DNA of 59,672 nt from Paenibacillus sp. oral taxon 786 str. D14 (GCF_000159955.1 NZ_GG695971.1:241054-300725), one strand, 5' to 3'. Positions 40,838 to 49,362 are shown, counted from the stretch's first letter. Numbers and translations: made by a program. The notes: generated from the letters alone by a model not told the origin.

Positions 40838-41896
40838 TGCGCGTTCTGCGGCGGCCGATTGCTCCAAGCGCAGCGTGTCGCGCCAACTGCAGTAAGTCGC
40901 CCATGGACTGCCGTCGTCCAGAAGGGCCTTGCAGGTGTAAATGCCCTCTTCGATCGAATCGACGCGCCCGGCGAGCTCCAGGCGAACCGCTCCGTTCAGC
41001 AGCACCTGGTTTACGTAAGCCGGGTGCGCTTGCCCTTGCAGCACCTGTTCGGTAACGTGCAGCTGTTTGGCTGCGTTCCAGGCGGTATCGTCTTCTTCGG
41101 GCAGCGGGGTGTCCAGCCCGTACGTTTCCGGATCGATAATGTTCAGCTTCGCTTCACCGTTGCCCACCACATAGGTGCGGGTCGGCCGATCGATAAACAG
41201 GTCCTCTGAGCCTTGTGCCCCTTGGACGATCAACGCTTTCCGGTAATCCAGCTGCTCGATGAGCTGGGCCATCCGGTCGAACACAGTATTATGGTATACA
41301 CCATACACCAAATAAGGCGAATCGCTGAAGTCCAGCAGCTTCTCGATCGTATTCAAGATCGTCCGCAGACCCAGCTCTTCGCGGATCGGACGAAGCTTCT
41401 CCAGCGGCGGGCACCAGACCTCAGACGGCACGAACCGGACGCCGGAGAAGTCTGCCGGGCGGGCTGCCGGCGCCCACTCCATCAAGCGGCTGTCCACGCC
41501 CAACTCGTCAAGCAGATCGGTCAGGGTCACGCCCCACTTGGGCGGGAGCGACGGGGTGCCGTGCAGCGTGACGGGTAAACCTCCTGAAGCCAGCAGAAAG
41601 GAGGTGGCAAACGTCGCCATAAAGGAGGTGGTGCGGCCGTCATAAGGTCCGGCACAGTCGAGTCCCTGAGGAATCGGCGAGCGACGGGCATGTTTGCGAA
41701 AGACGGTCACAAATGCTTTCAGTTCCGCCACGCTCTCCAGCTTGATCCGCTGTGCCATAAAGAAGGCGCCAATCTGCGCCGGAGTCGCTTGGCCGCTGAT
41801 CATCAATTCGGCGGCTTCGGTTGCTTCCTCATAGGTCAAGTCGCGGGCGCCTCTTTTGCCTCGTCCTACTTCCTTCAGGATTTCTGTCATCGTCAT
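40817..41896 (-). CDS. TrpD2/YbiB-like anthranilate phosphoribosyltransferase-family protein
   Basis: This 359-aa protein has the glycosyltransferase family 3 fold: an N-terminal helical domain (LTYEEATEAAELMISGQATPAQIGAFFMAQRIKLESVAELKAFV), then CAGPYDGRTTSFMATFATSFLLASGGLPVTLHG. True TrpD has GTGGD and a KHG motif at these places; here they are GPYDGR and TLHG, as in TrpD2/YbiB, which bind nucleic acid in E. coli and lack TrpD activity. It is not in a trp operon but lies 30 nt after the ANTAR gene of the nir locus. A nitrogen-related or RNA-linked role is inference. Confidence 0.8.
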   Translation of the reverse strand: MTMTEILKEVGRGKRGARDLTYEEATEAAELMISGQATPAQIGAFFMAQRIKLESVAELKAFVTVFRKHARRSPIPQGLDCAGPYDGRTTSFMATFATSFLLASGGLPVTLHGTPSLPPKWGVTLTDLLDELGVDSRLMEWAPAARPADFSGVRFVPSEVWCPPLEKLRPIREELGLRTILNTIEKLLDFSDSPYLVYGVYHNTVFDRMAQLIEQLDYRKALIVQGAQGSEDLFIDRPTRTYVVGNGEAKLNIIDPETYGLDTPLPEEDDTAWNAAKQLHVTEQVLQGQAHPAYVNQVLLNGAVRLELAGRVDSIEEGIYTCKALLDDGSPWATYCSWRDTLRLEQSAAAERAKAPHQA

Positions 41897-41926
41897 CGGG
41901 AGCCCCCCTTTGTTTGTAAGATCGGT

Positions 41927-42532
41927 TCAAAATTTTAATTGCTGATGGGCTTTGACGACCGAAGTCGCCACATCCACCATCCGTTTCCGTTCATTCATCG
42001 CCCGCTTGCGCAGCATGTCGTAAGCCTCGGCTTCGGACACTTTGTTCACGTCGCACAAGATACTCTTGGCCATGTCGATCCACTTCCGTTCCTCCAGCCG
42101 GGAGACCAATTGCGCCCGTTCATTCTGCCAGGTTTGCCTCTCAAAAAAATGCCTAGCGCTGAAATGCAGCGCCCAATGCAGCTCCGATGCCGTCATGGAC
42201 GGGGAGAGCAGGCCGTCAACGGGGACCTCTGTCTCACATGCCTCCAATGAGGAGCTTGCCGTCTCGGGGCTACACCACCAGAGGAGCGGGAGGGGCTTTC
42301 ACTTGAGCAGCATGTTGCCCCAGCGCTGCATCCCCTCAAGCGGCATATCCAGCACCGCAGCGTCAACCTCCTTGATCCGTTTGCGAATTTGCGGCTCCTG
42401 ACAGGAGGCGAAGACTTGATACCCGCTCGTTTTGAGGAAGGTTTCGGGATCAGCCAAGGGCAAAGACTTCAGGGGATCTGTCGAGGCAGTCCCGGGTAAA
42501 CCGGCTTCGCGAATGACCAATAAGAAGCGCAT
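41927..42532 (-). pseudogene. ANTAR-domain transcription antiterminator interrupted by in-frame TGA
   Basis: A single frame runs from ATG 42532 (MRFLLVIREAGLP...) to 41927. It is broken only by TGA at 42299-42301, where NMLLK-stop-KPLPLLWWC would read through. The first 77 residues form a degenerate receiver-like domain (VDAAVLDMPLEGM). The last about 60 residues are the ANTAR RNA-binding domain (QLVSRLEERKWIDMAKSILCDVNKVSEAEAYDMLRKRAMNERKRMVDVATSVV). After the stop, TTG 42247 could restart a 106-aa ANTAR-only protein. The homologous family regulates nitrate/nitrite genes by antitermination, and its target RNA lies 350 nt away. It may be inactive, truncated but working, or a sequencing error. 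Confidence 0.8.
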
Positions 42533-42736
42533 CGAGAGGGATCCCTCCTATCCATAACGATCTGTTTCATAATCCAAGCGGTGTTTAGCTTTAAAGTCAT
42601 AAAGGATCGAGATACACGAATAACTTCAACAACTGCAACTGCGAAATTGCAGCGAGGAAAGAAAACCTTACATCACATTTCAAATTTTAAAGGATAAATG
42701 TATTTTCTCGCCTTTTTTCTGAAAAATCAATACAAA

Positions 42737-42818
42737 TGTAATGAAAACTGACATAAAAATTTTAATCACACAATTTTATGTAATGTATATTGACATAACC
42801 TCCAACCTCCTTTATAGT
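42737..42818 (+). promoter_or_regulatory. nirB promoter with two GlnR/TnrA boxes
   Basis: TTGACA (42790-42795), 17 nt and TATAGT (42813-42818) form a sigma-A promoter. Two sites fit TGTNA-N7-TNACA exactly: TGTAATGAAAACTGACA (42737-42753) and TGTAATGTATATTGACA (42779-42795). They are 42 nt apart, four helical turns, so both lie on one face. The second covers the -35. This implies control by nitrogen status. Confidence 0.85.
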
Positions 42819-42879
42819 TAATGTCAACTCAACACTTGATTCAAATTTGTTTATTCAAAAATTCGATCGTAATCATGCT

Positions 42880-42925
42880 GGGTACAATGGGGTGCCCGCT
42901 AGAAGCGGCAATGGAGCCTGTCTTC
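42880..42925 (+). ncRNA. ANTAR-target dual-hexaloop leader RNA of nirB
   Basis: Hairpin P1 has stem GGGTAC/GTGCCC (42880-42885, 42892-42897) with loop AATGGG. Hairpin P2 has GGC/GCC (42907-42909, 42916-42918), extended by GAAG/CTTC across an internal loop, with loop AATGGA. Both hexaloops carry the A1 and G4 that define ANTAR targets. The 3' strand of P2 lies inside the 5' arm of the terminator, so the two structures exclude each other. Confidence 0.85.
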
Positions 42926-42985
42926 GCAATCCGTAGAAATCACGTGGTGTAGCTGCGTGTCTCTAGGGGCGAAGCAGGCTTTTTG
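42915..42985 (+). terminator. Regulated leader terminator upstream of nirB
   Basis: AGCCTG (42915-42920) and CTTCGC (42922-42927) pair with GCGAAG (42969-42974) and CAGGCT (42975-42980): 12 bp with one bulged T, followed by TTTTT. It ends 36 nt before the nirB start. It should stop transcription unless the ANTAR protein stabilises P2. Confidence 0.88.
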
Positions 42986-43021
42986 TGTTTTCTTGGTAAT
43001 TTGGGAAAAGGGGAGATGGAG

Positions 43022-45460
43022 ATGAACCAAAAGAAAAAGATGGTGCTGGTCGGTAACGGGATGGCGGGAATCCGCACGGTGGAGCATGTGCTGAAGCTGG
43101 CTCCGGAGGCGTACGAGATTACGGTCTTCGGTGCAGAGCCGTATCCGAACTACAATCGGATTATGCTGTCTTCGGTGTTGGCTGGCGGGGCAGACATGAA
43201 GGAGATTGTAATTAACGATTTGGCCTGGTACGAGGAAAATCACATCAACCTCTATCTGGGCGATGAGGTTGTTCGGCTCGATACCGATAAGCGCAAGGTC
43301 GTATCGGCCTCCGGGGTAGAAGCAGAATACGACGCATTGATTTTGGCCACGGGCTCCAATCCATTTATCTTACCGATTCCCGGGGCACGCAAGGATGGCG
43401 TCATCGGGTTCCGCAATATCAAGGACTGCGAGCTGATGATGGAGGCCTCCCGCAAACATAAAAAAGCTGCGGTGATCGGCGGCGGTCTCTTAGGCCTGGA
43501 AGCGGCCCGCGGGTTGCTTAATCTCGGCATGGACGTCACCGTCGTGCATATCCATCCTTACTTGATGGAGCGTCAGCTCGACGAGCCGGCATCGCGGATG
43601 CTGCAACATGAGCTGGAAGCGCAAGGCATGAAGTTCCTCATGCAAAAGCAAACAGCCAGCATTTACGGCGGACGGCGGGCCGAGGGGCTGGAATTTGCAG
43701 ACGGAAGCCGGTTGGAAGCGGACCTCGTTGTGATGGCCGTCGGCATCAAACCAAACATTGAATTGGCAAAAGAGGCAGGCCTTAATGTGGCGCGAGGCAT
43801 TATCGTCAACGATTATCTTGAAACCAGCGCACCGGGGGTTTATGCCGTTGGGGAATGCGCTGAGCATCGCGGCATCGCCTACGGGCTGGTGGCCCCGCTC
43901 TATGAGCAAGGCAGTGTATTGGCCAAGCGGCTGGCTGGTGTCGAAACCGCCGCGTACGAAGGATCCGTCACTTCGACGAAGCTGAAGGTGTCGGGAGTAG
44001 ATGTTTTTTCTGCGGGATATTTCAATGATGCGCCAGGCACGCGCTCGCTGCGCATTCAAGACGAACTGGAGGGCACGTACCGTAAAATCGTCCTGCAAGA
44101 CGATCGGCTCATCGGCGCGGTACTGTTCGGCGACACAACGGACGGCCCATCGTTATTTGCTAAGATCAAAAGCGGAGAATCCGTAGCCGGGAAAGAGAAG
44201 GAGCTGCTGCTTGGGTTTACTCCGGGTCAAGCCGGGGCAGGGGCCTCGTCCCCGAATGCCCGGTTGGCCGCAATGGCGGACGACGAAATCATCTGCGGCT
44301 GTAACGGCGTCACCAAAGGCACCATCGTCGAAGCGGTGAAGGGCGGCTGCTCCAGCGTCGGCGAGATCAAAGCGTGCACGAAGGCGTCCGGCTCCTGCGG
44401 CGGCTGCAAACCGCTGGTCGAGGGACTGCTGCATCTATATGCAGAAGGCGATGTCAAAGCGGTGAAGGAAGGCATCTGCGGCTGTACGCCGCTGGGCCGT
44501 GACGAAATTGTCGCCAGCATCAAGGAGATGGGGCTCAAGAGTGTGCACGAGGTGATGAACGTGCTGGAATGGCGCGAGCCGGAGGGCTGCTCGAAGTGCC
44601 GCCCGGCGTTGAACTACTACCTGGGGATGCTGTGGCCGGCTGAGTATGTGGATGAGAAAGAATCCCGCTTCGCCAACGAACGTTACCATGCCAACATTCA
44701 AAAGGACGGAACGTTCTCTGTGGTGCCTCGGATTTACGGCGGTGTAACCTCACCGGCTGAACTCAAGCGAATTGCGGCGGTTGCCGAGAAATACCAAGTG
44801 CCGATGGTGAAGTTCACCGGCGGACAGCGGCTTGACCTGCTGGGCGTAAAGAAGGAAGATTTGCCGAAAATGTGGGAGGAGCTCGATATGCCGTCCGGTC
44901 ATGCGTACGGCAAGGCGCTGCGGACGGTGAAGACCTGCGTCGGCTCCACGTTCTGCCGGTTCGGGACCCAAGATTCCATTAGCATGGGCATTCAGCTGGA
45001 AAAAACGTTTGAACGCCTGAACACCCCCGGCAAGGTTAAACTGGCGGTATCGGGTTGCCCGCGGAACTGCGCCGAAGCCACGATTAAGGACCTTGGCGTT
45101 GTGGCTATCGACGGCGGTTGGGAGATCTATGTGGGCGGTAACGGCGGTGTGAAGGTTCGGGCGGCAGATTTGCTCTGCGTAGTGAAGACCGAAGATGAAG
45201 TGGTCGAATGGACCGCAGCGTTCTTGCAGCATTACCGTGAGCAAGCCAGCTGGAACGAACGGACAGCGCAGTGGGTTGAGCGGGTAGGATTGGACGCCAT
45301 CAAGGCAGTGTTGGAGCAAGCCGATGAACGGAAAGCACTGGCTGAGCGGATTCAAGACACCTTAAGCCGGACGACAGACCCGTGGAAAGAAATTATTGAA
45401 AACCAGGAGCTGCGTAAAAACTTCGAACCGCTGCAAGACGTACAACTGCAAAATTCGTGA
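43022..45460 (+). CDS. nirB: Assimilatory nitrite reductase [NAD(P)H] large subunit
   Basis: This 812-aa flavo-hemoprotein reduces nitrite to ammonium. Domains in order: FAD/NAD(P)H reductase (MVLVGNGMAGIRTVEHVLK, AAVIGGGLLGLEAARGL); two BFD-like [2Fe-2S] regions (CGCNGVTKGTIVEAV with SCGGC, then CGCTPLGRDEIV with CSKC); and a siroheme/[4Fe-4S] domain with cysteines in TCVGSTFCRFG and SGCPRNCAEA. The ATG at 43022 lies 6 nt after GGGGAG, in preference to the upstream in-frame start at 42983, which would lie in the leader terminator. It heads nirBDC-sumT. Confidence 0.95.
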   Translation: MNQKKKMVLVGNGMAGIRTVEHVLKLAPEAYEITVFGAEPYPNYNRIMLSSVLAGGADMKEIVINDLAWYEENHINLYLGDEVVRLDTDKRKVVSASGVEAEYDALILATGSNPFILPIPGARKDGVIGFRNIKDCELMMEASRKHKKAAVIGGGLLGLEAARGLLNLGMDVTVVHIHPYLMERQLDEPASRMLQHELEAQGMKFLMQKQTASIYGGRRAEGLEFADGSRLEADLVVMAVGIKPNIELAKEAGLNVARGIIVNDYLETSAPGVYAVGECAEHRGIAYGLVAPLYEQGSVLAKRLAGVETAAYEGSVTSTKLKVSGVDVFSAGYFNDAPGTRSLRIQDELEGTYRKIVLQDDRLIGAVLFGDTTDGPSLFAKIKSGESVAGKEKELLLGFTPGQAGAGASSPNARLAAMADDEIICGCNGVTKGTIVEAVKGGCSSVGEIKACTKASGSCGGCKPLVEGLLHLYAEGDVKAVKEGICGCTPLGRDEIVASIKEMGLKSVHEVMNVLEWREPEGCSKCRPALNYYLGMLWPAEYVDEKESRFANERYHANIQKDGTFSVVPRIYGGVTSPAELKRIAAVAEKYQVPMVKFTGGQRLDLLGVKKEDLPKMWEELDMPSGHAYGKALRTVKTCVGSTFCRFGTQDSISMGIQLEKTFERLNTPGKVKLAVSGCPRNCAEATIKDLGVVAIDGGWEIYVGGNGGVKVRAADLLCVVKTEDEVVEWTAAFLQHYREQASWNERTAQWVERVGLDAIKAVLEQADERKALAERIQDTLSRTTDPWKEIIENQELRKNFEPLQDVQLQNS

Positions 45461-45482
45461 TCTTTTTTGGGGGGCAGATACC

Positions 45483-45797
45483 ATGATAACTAAAATTCAA
45501 GTGGCACGGTTGGACGACATTGATCGGCTTGGTTCACGTACGGTGTTTGTTGAGGGGAAGGAGGTTGCGATTTTCCGCCTCAGCGACGGCAGTGTTCACG
45601 CCATTGAAAACCGCTGTCCGCACAAAGGCGGCAAGTTGTCAGAAGGGATGGTGTGCGGTTCAGCCGTGCACTGTCCCCTGCACGATTGGAAGATCAATCT
45701 GCGGAGCGGACGTGTCCAAGAGCCCGACCATGGGGAGGTCACGGTCTATGAGATCGAAGTGGATGAAGCGACCGGAGCTATATATATTTCACTGTAG
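45483..45797 (+). CDS. nirD: Nitrite reductase small subunit (Rieske type)
   Basis: This 104-aa Rieske-fold protein has the [2Fe-2S] ligands C-P-H (RCPHKGGKLSEG) and C-P-L-H (VHCPLHDWKINLRSG). Many NirD subunits lack these ligands; here all four are present. It partners NirB in the cytoplasm. The ATG at 45483 follows GGGGGGC and is 22 nt after the nirB stop. Confidence 0.93.
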   Translation: MITKIQVARLDDIDRLGSRTVFVEGKEVAIFRLSDGSVHAIENRCPHKGGKLSEGMVCGSAVHCPLHDWKINLRSGRVQEPDHGEVTVYEIEVDEATGAIYISL

Positions 45798-45823
45798 CGT
45801 ATAGGGCGTATAGAGCGTATAGA
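45797..45823 (+). repeat. Three tandem 9-nt repeats between nirD and nirC
   Basis: The unit GCGTATAGR is repeated three times without gaps, starting at the last base of the nirD stop. It is probably a slippage tract and may affect spacing or message folding upstream of nirC. Confidence 0.7.
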
Positions 45824-45856
45824 GAATCGCAGTGCGAATAAAGGAGTGGACGAACC

Positions 45857-46729
45857 ATGGATTACGTCAAACCAGGAGAAGTACTAGGGAGCATGATTGA
45901 GACCGGGAAAAATAAAGCCAACCTCAGCATTCTGCAGTTGCTGGTCAAAGGATTTTTGGGCGGAGCGATCCTGGCGTTCGCCACCACCTTGGCGTTTACC
46001 GCGACGCAACAGGCCTCGCTGGGGATCGTGGGGGCGGTGATTTTCCCGGTTGGCTTTGTGATGATCGTCCTGTTGGGCCTGGAGCTTGTCACTGGCAGCT
46101 TCGCCTTGATCCCGCTGGCTGTGATGGAACGGCAGGCTTCGCCGGGGCGGATGTTGTCCAGCTTTGGATGGGTGATCCTCGGGCATCTCATCGGCTGTGC
46201 TGTGTATGCTGTTCTCTATGGGCTGACGATTACGAAAATGGGCACGGACCTGTCCCACCCGCTTGTGCAGATGTTGATCCAGACGAGCGAAGCGAAGACG
46301 CTGGCTTACAAGCAGATGGGCGGCAGCGGTCTCGCGCTGGTCACCATCAAGGCTGTTCTGTGTAACTGGATGGTTACGCTGGGCGTGGTGATGGCGATGA
46401 CCTCGAAGTCGACGGCAGGCAAAATCGCAGCGATGTGGTTGCCGATCCTGATCTTTTTTGCACAAGGGTTCGAGCATGCGGTCGTGAATATGTTCGTCAT
46501 CCCGGCTGGCATGATGCTGGGAGCGGATGTCAGTATGGCCGACTGGTGGCTGTGGAACCAAATTCCTGTCTTGATCGGCAACTTCCTGGGCGGCGTCGTG
46601 TTCACCGGTTTGATGCTGTATGTGGCGCAAAAAGGCAGCTTGCGGCGCGGAGTAGCCGCGCAGGTTGCAGGAACGGAAATGGCTGAGCCGGATGGCCGCG
46701 CGTTGTCCGTGGCAGGGGAACGCCTATGA
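45857..46729 (+). CDS. nirC: Formate/nitrite transporter family channel
   Basis: This 290-aa FNT protein has six membrane segments. It carries the FNT signatures FLGGAILAFATTLAFTATQ near residues 34-52, LELVTGSFALIPLAVMERQ, GHLIGCAVYAVLYG, LCNWMVTLGVVMAM and FEHAVVNMFVIPAGMMLG. It should import or export nitrite for the NirBD reductase. The ATG at 45857 follows an AAAGGAG site. The stop overlaps the SUMT gene start (ATGA), so the two are coupled. The last about 25 residues are a hydrophilic extension. Confidence 0.93.
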   Translation: MDYVKPGEVLGSMIETGKNKANLSILQLLVKGFLGGAILAFATTLAFTATQQASLGIVGAVIFPVGFVMIVLLGLELVTGSFALIPLAVMERQASPGRMLSSFGWVILGHLIGCAVYAVLYGLTITKMGTDLSHPLVQMLIQTSEAKTLAYKQMGGSGLALVTIKAVLCNWMVTLGVVMAMTSKSTAGKIAAMWLPILIFFAQGFEHAVVNMFVIPAGMMLGADVSMADWWLWNQIPVLIGNFLGGVVFTGLMLYVAQKGSLRRGVAAQVAGTEMAEPDGRALSVAGERL

Positions 46730-47499
46730 AGCACCCCGGGATGGTAAGTATTATCGGAGCGGGACCCGGCGACCCCGAGTTGATCACGGTCAAGGCGATG
46801 AACCGGCTGCGGGAAGCCGAGGTCGTGTTGTATGACCGCCTCGTCAGTGAAGAGCTGCTGGCATACGCCGGGCCGTTCGCGGAGCTGGTGTACGTCGGCA
46901 AGGCGCCGGGACGCCACGCGATGCCGCAGGAGGAAATCGAGCGCTGGCTGATCCGCTACGCCATGGACGGGAAGCGGGTCGTGCGCCTGAAGGGCGGCGA
47001 CCCGTTCGTCTTCGGGCGCGGCGGGGAGGAGGCGCTGGCGCTGGCCGCTGCGGGAATCCCCTATGAGGTGATTCCCGGCATCACATCAGCGCTGGGCGCG
47101 GCGGCTTCCGCCGGCGTGCCGCTGACGCATCGCGGGGCGGCCGCCTCGTTCTCCTGTGTGACCGGCAGCCGCTGCCACGGCGATCAGACGCCGATCCGCT
47201 GGGACCTGCTGGCGCATAGCGTCGACACGCTGGCGATCTACATGGGCGTCAGCCAAATCGGCGCCATCCGCGAGGAGTTGCTCCGCCATGGCAAGTCGGC
47301 TTCAACGCCGGTGGCGTTGATCGAACGCGGCACGACCTGCCGGCAGCGCACGTTCACTTGTACCTTGGACGACATGCACAAGCTGGCCGCCGCCGTGAAG
47401 CTGAGCAATCCGGCGCTGATCGTCGTCGGCGAGGTGGTGCGCGTCCGCGAGCAGCTGCAGTTGTTTGAGCATCAGGCGGAGGTGTACTACGGGTCGTGA
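46726..47499 (+). CDS. cobA: Uroporphyrinogen-III C-methyltransferase (SUMT)
   Basis: This 257-aa SUMT has the family motifs VSIIGAGPGDPELITVKAMNRLREAEVVLYDRLVS, VRLKGGDPFVFGRGGEE, PGITSALGAAASAGVPLTHRG and YMGVSQIG. It makes precorrin-2 by SAM-dependent methylation at C2 and C7, the first step to siroheme, the NirB prosthetic group; co-transcription with nirBDC makes that role clear. It lacks the CysG dehydrogenase/ferrochelatase part, so those steps must be encoded elsewhere. The start overlaps nirC by 4 nt. Confidence 0.93.
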   Translation: MKHPGMVSIIGAGPGDPELITVKAMNRLREAEVVLYDRLVSEELLAYAGPFAELVYVGKAPGRHAMPQEEIERWLIRYAMDGKRVVRLKGGDPFVFGRGGEEALALAAAGIPYEVIPGITSALGAAASAGVPLTHRGAAASFSCVTGSRCHGDQTPIRWDLLAHSVDTLAIYMGVSQIGAIREELLRHGKSASTPVALIERGTTCRQRTFTCTLDDMHKLAAAVKLSNPALIVVGEVVRVREQLQLFEHQAEVYYGS

Positions 47500-47562
47500 A
47501 GCGAGGGAGGTCATGGGTGGTTGCTAACTTACTACCGCCCCACTATCCCTTGCTTATAGACT

Positions 47563-47746
47563 AACTGCAAAAGTGCAGTTCATTTTGAGGAAAATCGGCT
47601 TTTCTGCGAGATTAAGTGTAAAAATGCAGTTGAGTAAGCGGGTTTTGAAGAAAAATGGGCCCTAGGCGGTTAAATGAACTGTACTTTTGCATTTCATCCA
47701 CCGATACAAGGTACATTCGACAAGATTCGCCTGCACTTTTACATTT
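47563..47746. repeat. Intergenic hairpin array D (2 direct + 2 inverted units)
   Basis: Units at 47563-47580, 47614-47631, 47677-47694 and 47729-47746 match AACTGYAAAAGTRCAGTT; the first is a perfect 7-bp hairpin with an AAAG loop. The first two are direct and the last two inverted; spacings are 51, 63 and 52 nt. CCTAGG (47661-47666) lies 10 nt before unit 3, the mirror of its place in array C. The array fills the gap between the convergent SUMT and deacetylase genes. Confidence 0.87.
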
Positions 47747-47764
47747 CGTTATACATCCGAACAG

Positions 47765-47815
47765 AAAAAAGGCCAAAAAGACCGCCTCATTCGTGAGGTT
47801 CCTTTTGGCCTTTTG
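47765..47815. terminator. Bidirectional terminator
   Basis: AAAAAAGGCCAAAA with CCTCA pairs with TGAGG and TTTTGGCCTTTT around a TTCG loop. It serves the deacetylase gene on the minus strand and nirBDC-cobA on the plus strand. Confidence 0.85.
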
Positions 47816-47817
47816 CC

Positions 47818-48453
47818 TTATTCCAACGCAGCTCTGCTTAACGTCAGCAGCTCGCTGACCGTCACCAGCCGGTATCCGGCGGCCGTTAGTTCGGCAGCCA
47901 GGATGCGCACGGCTTCCACGGTTTGGGAACGGTCGTCGAAGCCGTCGTGGAACAGCAGGATGCTGCCTGGGCGGACCTGCTCCCGCGTCTTCTCCACAAT
48001 GTGCGCCACGCCGGGCATCTCCCAGTCCATCGCCGCGCCATTCACCGCCCCAATCGCGGGATAGCCGAACTCACCGGCGGTGATGGCGGCCACCTCCTCG
48101 GAGGTGGCGAGGTAAGGCGGGCGGAAGACCTTCGGTTTCGCGCCAGTGACCTGCTCGATCAGCTCCTCCGTCAGCTGTAGTTCCCGGCGGCATTCCTCCG
48201 GGGGAAGATCCGGCAAGTGCGGGTGCGTGTACGTATGGTTACCGATCTCATGGCCTTGCTCGTGCACAGCCTTGGCGGTTTCCGGGCTTTTCTCCATCTG
48301 TGTGCCGATCATAAAGAACGTTGCTTTGCCCTGTACCTCCCTTAGAATCTCAAAAACCTGCGGGGTGTACAGCGGATTGGGGCCGTCGTCGAACGTGAAG
48401 GCAACCGCTTTATCCTGGATAGGCAGCTCGTTAATCACTTGAAAATCAGCCAT
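47818..48453 (-). CDS. Polysaccharide deacetylase (NodB domain)
   Basis: This 211-aa NodB-domain protein has motif 1 VAFTFDDGPNPLYTP (Asp-Asp), motif 2 HEIGNHTYTHPHL (metal His residues), motif 3 RPPYLATSEE and motif 4 ILLFHDGFDD. No signal peptide is visible, so it is cytoplasmic or leaves by another route. Members deacetylate peptidoglycan, chitin oligomers or acetyl-xylan. Given the xylan genes nearby, de-acetylation of xylo-oligosaccharides is possible but unproven. It appears monocistronic. Confidence 0.88.
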   Translation of the reverse strand: MADFQVINELPIQDKAVAFTFDDGPNPLYTPQVFEILREVQGKATFFMIGTQMEKSPETAKAVHEQGHEIGNHTYTHPHLPDLPPEECRRELQLTEELIEQVTGAKPKVFRPPYLATSEEVAAITAGEFGYPAIGAVNGAAMDWEMPGVAHIVEKTREQVRPGSILLFHDGFDDRSQTVEAVRILAAELTAAGYRLVTVSELLTLSRAALE

Positions 48454-48507
48454 TTTCTAACGCATCTCCTTCTTTATCGAAGTCCCGCGTACGACTACCG
48501 CGACCTT

Positions 48508-49362
48508 TTAAACCCCCGAGTAAGCCATAAAACCGCCATCGACGGGAATCACCGTACCGGTCACAAAGCCAGACGTCTCCGCATCAGCCAGCCACAATAG
48601 CGTACCCAGCAAATCCTCCGGCACGCCAAAGCGGCGCATCGGGGTATGGGTGATAATTTTGTTTGAGCGCTCCGTTAACGATCCGTCCGGGTTCGTCAGT
48701 AAGCTGCGATTCTGCTCAGTCAGGAAAAATCCCGGGGCAATCGAGTTCACGCGAATCCCGGACTCCGCCAGATGCACGGCCAGCCACTGCGTCAGGTTGT
48801 TGATCGCCGCTTTGGCCGCACTGTAGGCAGGAACCTTCGTCATCGGGCTGTACGAGCTCATGGAGGAGATGTTGATAATCGTCGCGCCGGGACGCCCAAT
48901 CATTTCTTTAGCGAAAATTTGCGTCGGGATCAACGTCCCCATGAAGTTTAAATCCAGGACGCCGCGTACGCCGGAAATGCTGAGGTCAAAAAAGCTGGTG
49001 ACCTCCGGATTCGCGACATCTTCCGGCCGAAAAATCTCGTTGGTTGTATTGGCGCTGGCATTGTTGCCGCCGGCTCCGTTGACGAGGATGTCGCACGGGC
49101 CAAACTGCTCTCGTACTGCGGCTTCCGCTGCCTTGACGCTCTCGGCATCCGTCACGTCGCAGGCAAATGCCGCAGCCACACCGCCATCGGTGCGAATCTG
49201 ATCCACTACGGCTTCGGCCTTGGCGAGCGTGCGGTTCAAGATCGCCACTTTCGCCCCCTGACGGCCTAGTTCACGGGCCATTGCCCGGCACAGCACCCCG
49301 GCGCCGCCGGTAATGACGGCTGTTTTGCCGACCAATGCAGGATGTACTGGCAAGTTGCTCAT
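48508..49362 (-). CDS. uxuB: SDR-family D-mannonate oxidoreductase (UxuB/YjmF-like)
   Basis: This 284-aa short-chain dehydrogenase has the cofactor motif [32 protein letters not shown], and the catalytic set Ser ([11 protein letters not shown]), Tyr and Lys (YSAAKAAIN). It resembles the Bacillus fructuronate reductase that interconverts D-fructuronate and D-mannonate. It is one gene downstream of uxuA, which supports this. The ATG at 49362 follows GGAG; the about 49 in-frame residues upstream do not look coding. Confidence 0.88.
   Translation of the reverse strand: MSNLPVHPALVGKTAVITGGAGVLCRAMARELGRQGAKVAILNRTLAKAEAVVDQIRTDGGVAAAFACDVTDAESVKAAEAAVREQFGPCDILVNGAGGNNASANTTNEIFRPEDVANPEVTSFFDLSISGVRGVLDLNFMGTLIPTQIFAKEMIGRPGATIINISSMSSYSPMTKVPAYSAAKAAINNLTQWLAVHLAESGIRVNSIAPGFFLTEQNRSLLTNPDGSLTERSNKIITHTPMRRFGVPEDLLGTLLWLADAETSGFVTGTVIPVDGGFMAYSGV

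Noticed and set aside
40817..41896. trpD of tryptophan biosynthesis
   Set aside because: The GTGGD and KHG motifs are replaced and no other trp gene is near.
42299..42301. Selenocysteine at the ANTAR TGA
   Set aside because: Homologues would place an ordinary residue between LLK and KPLPLLWW. No functional site or obvious SECIS-like hairpin directly follows, and no selenium genes are in the window.
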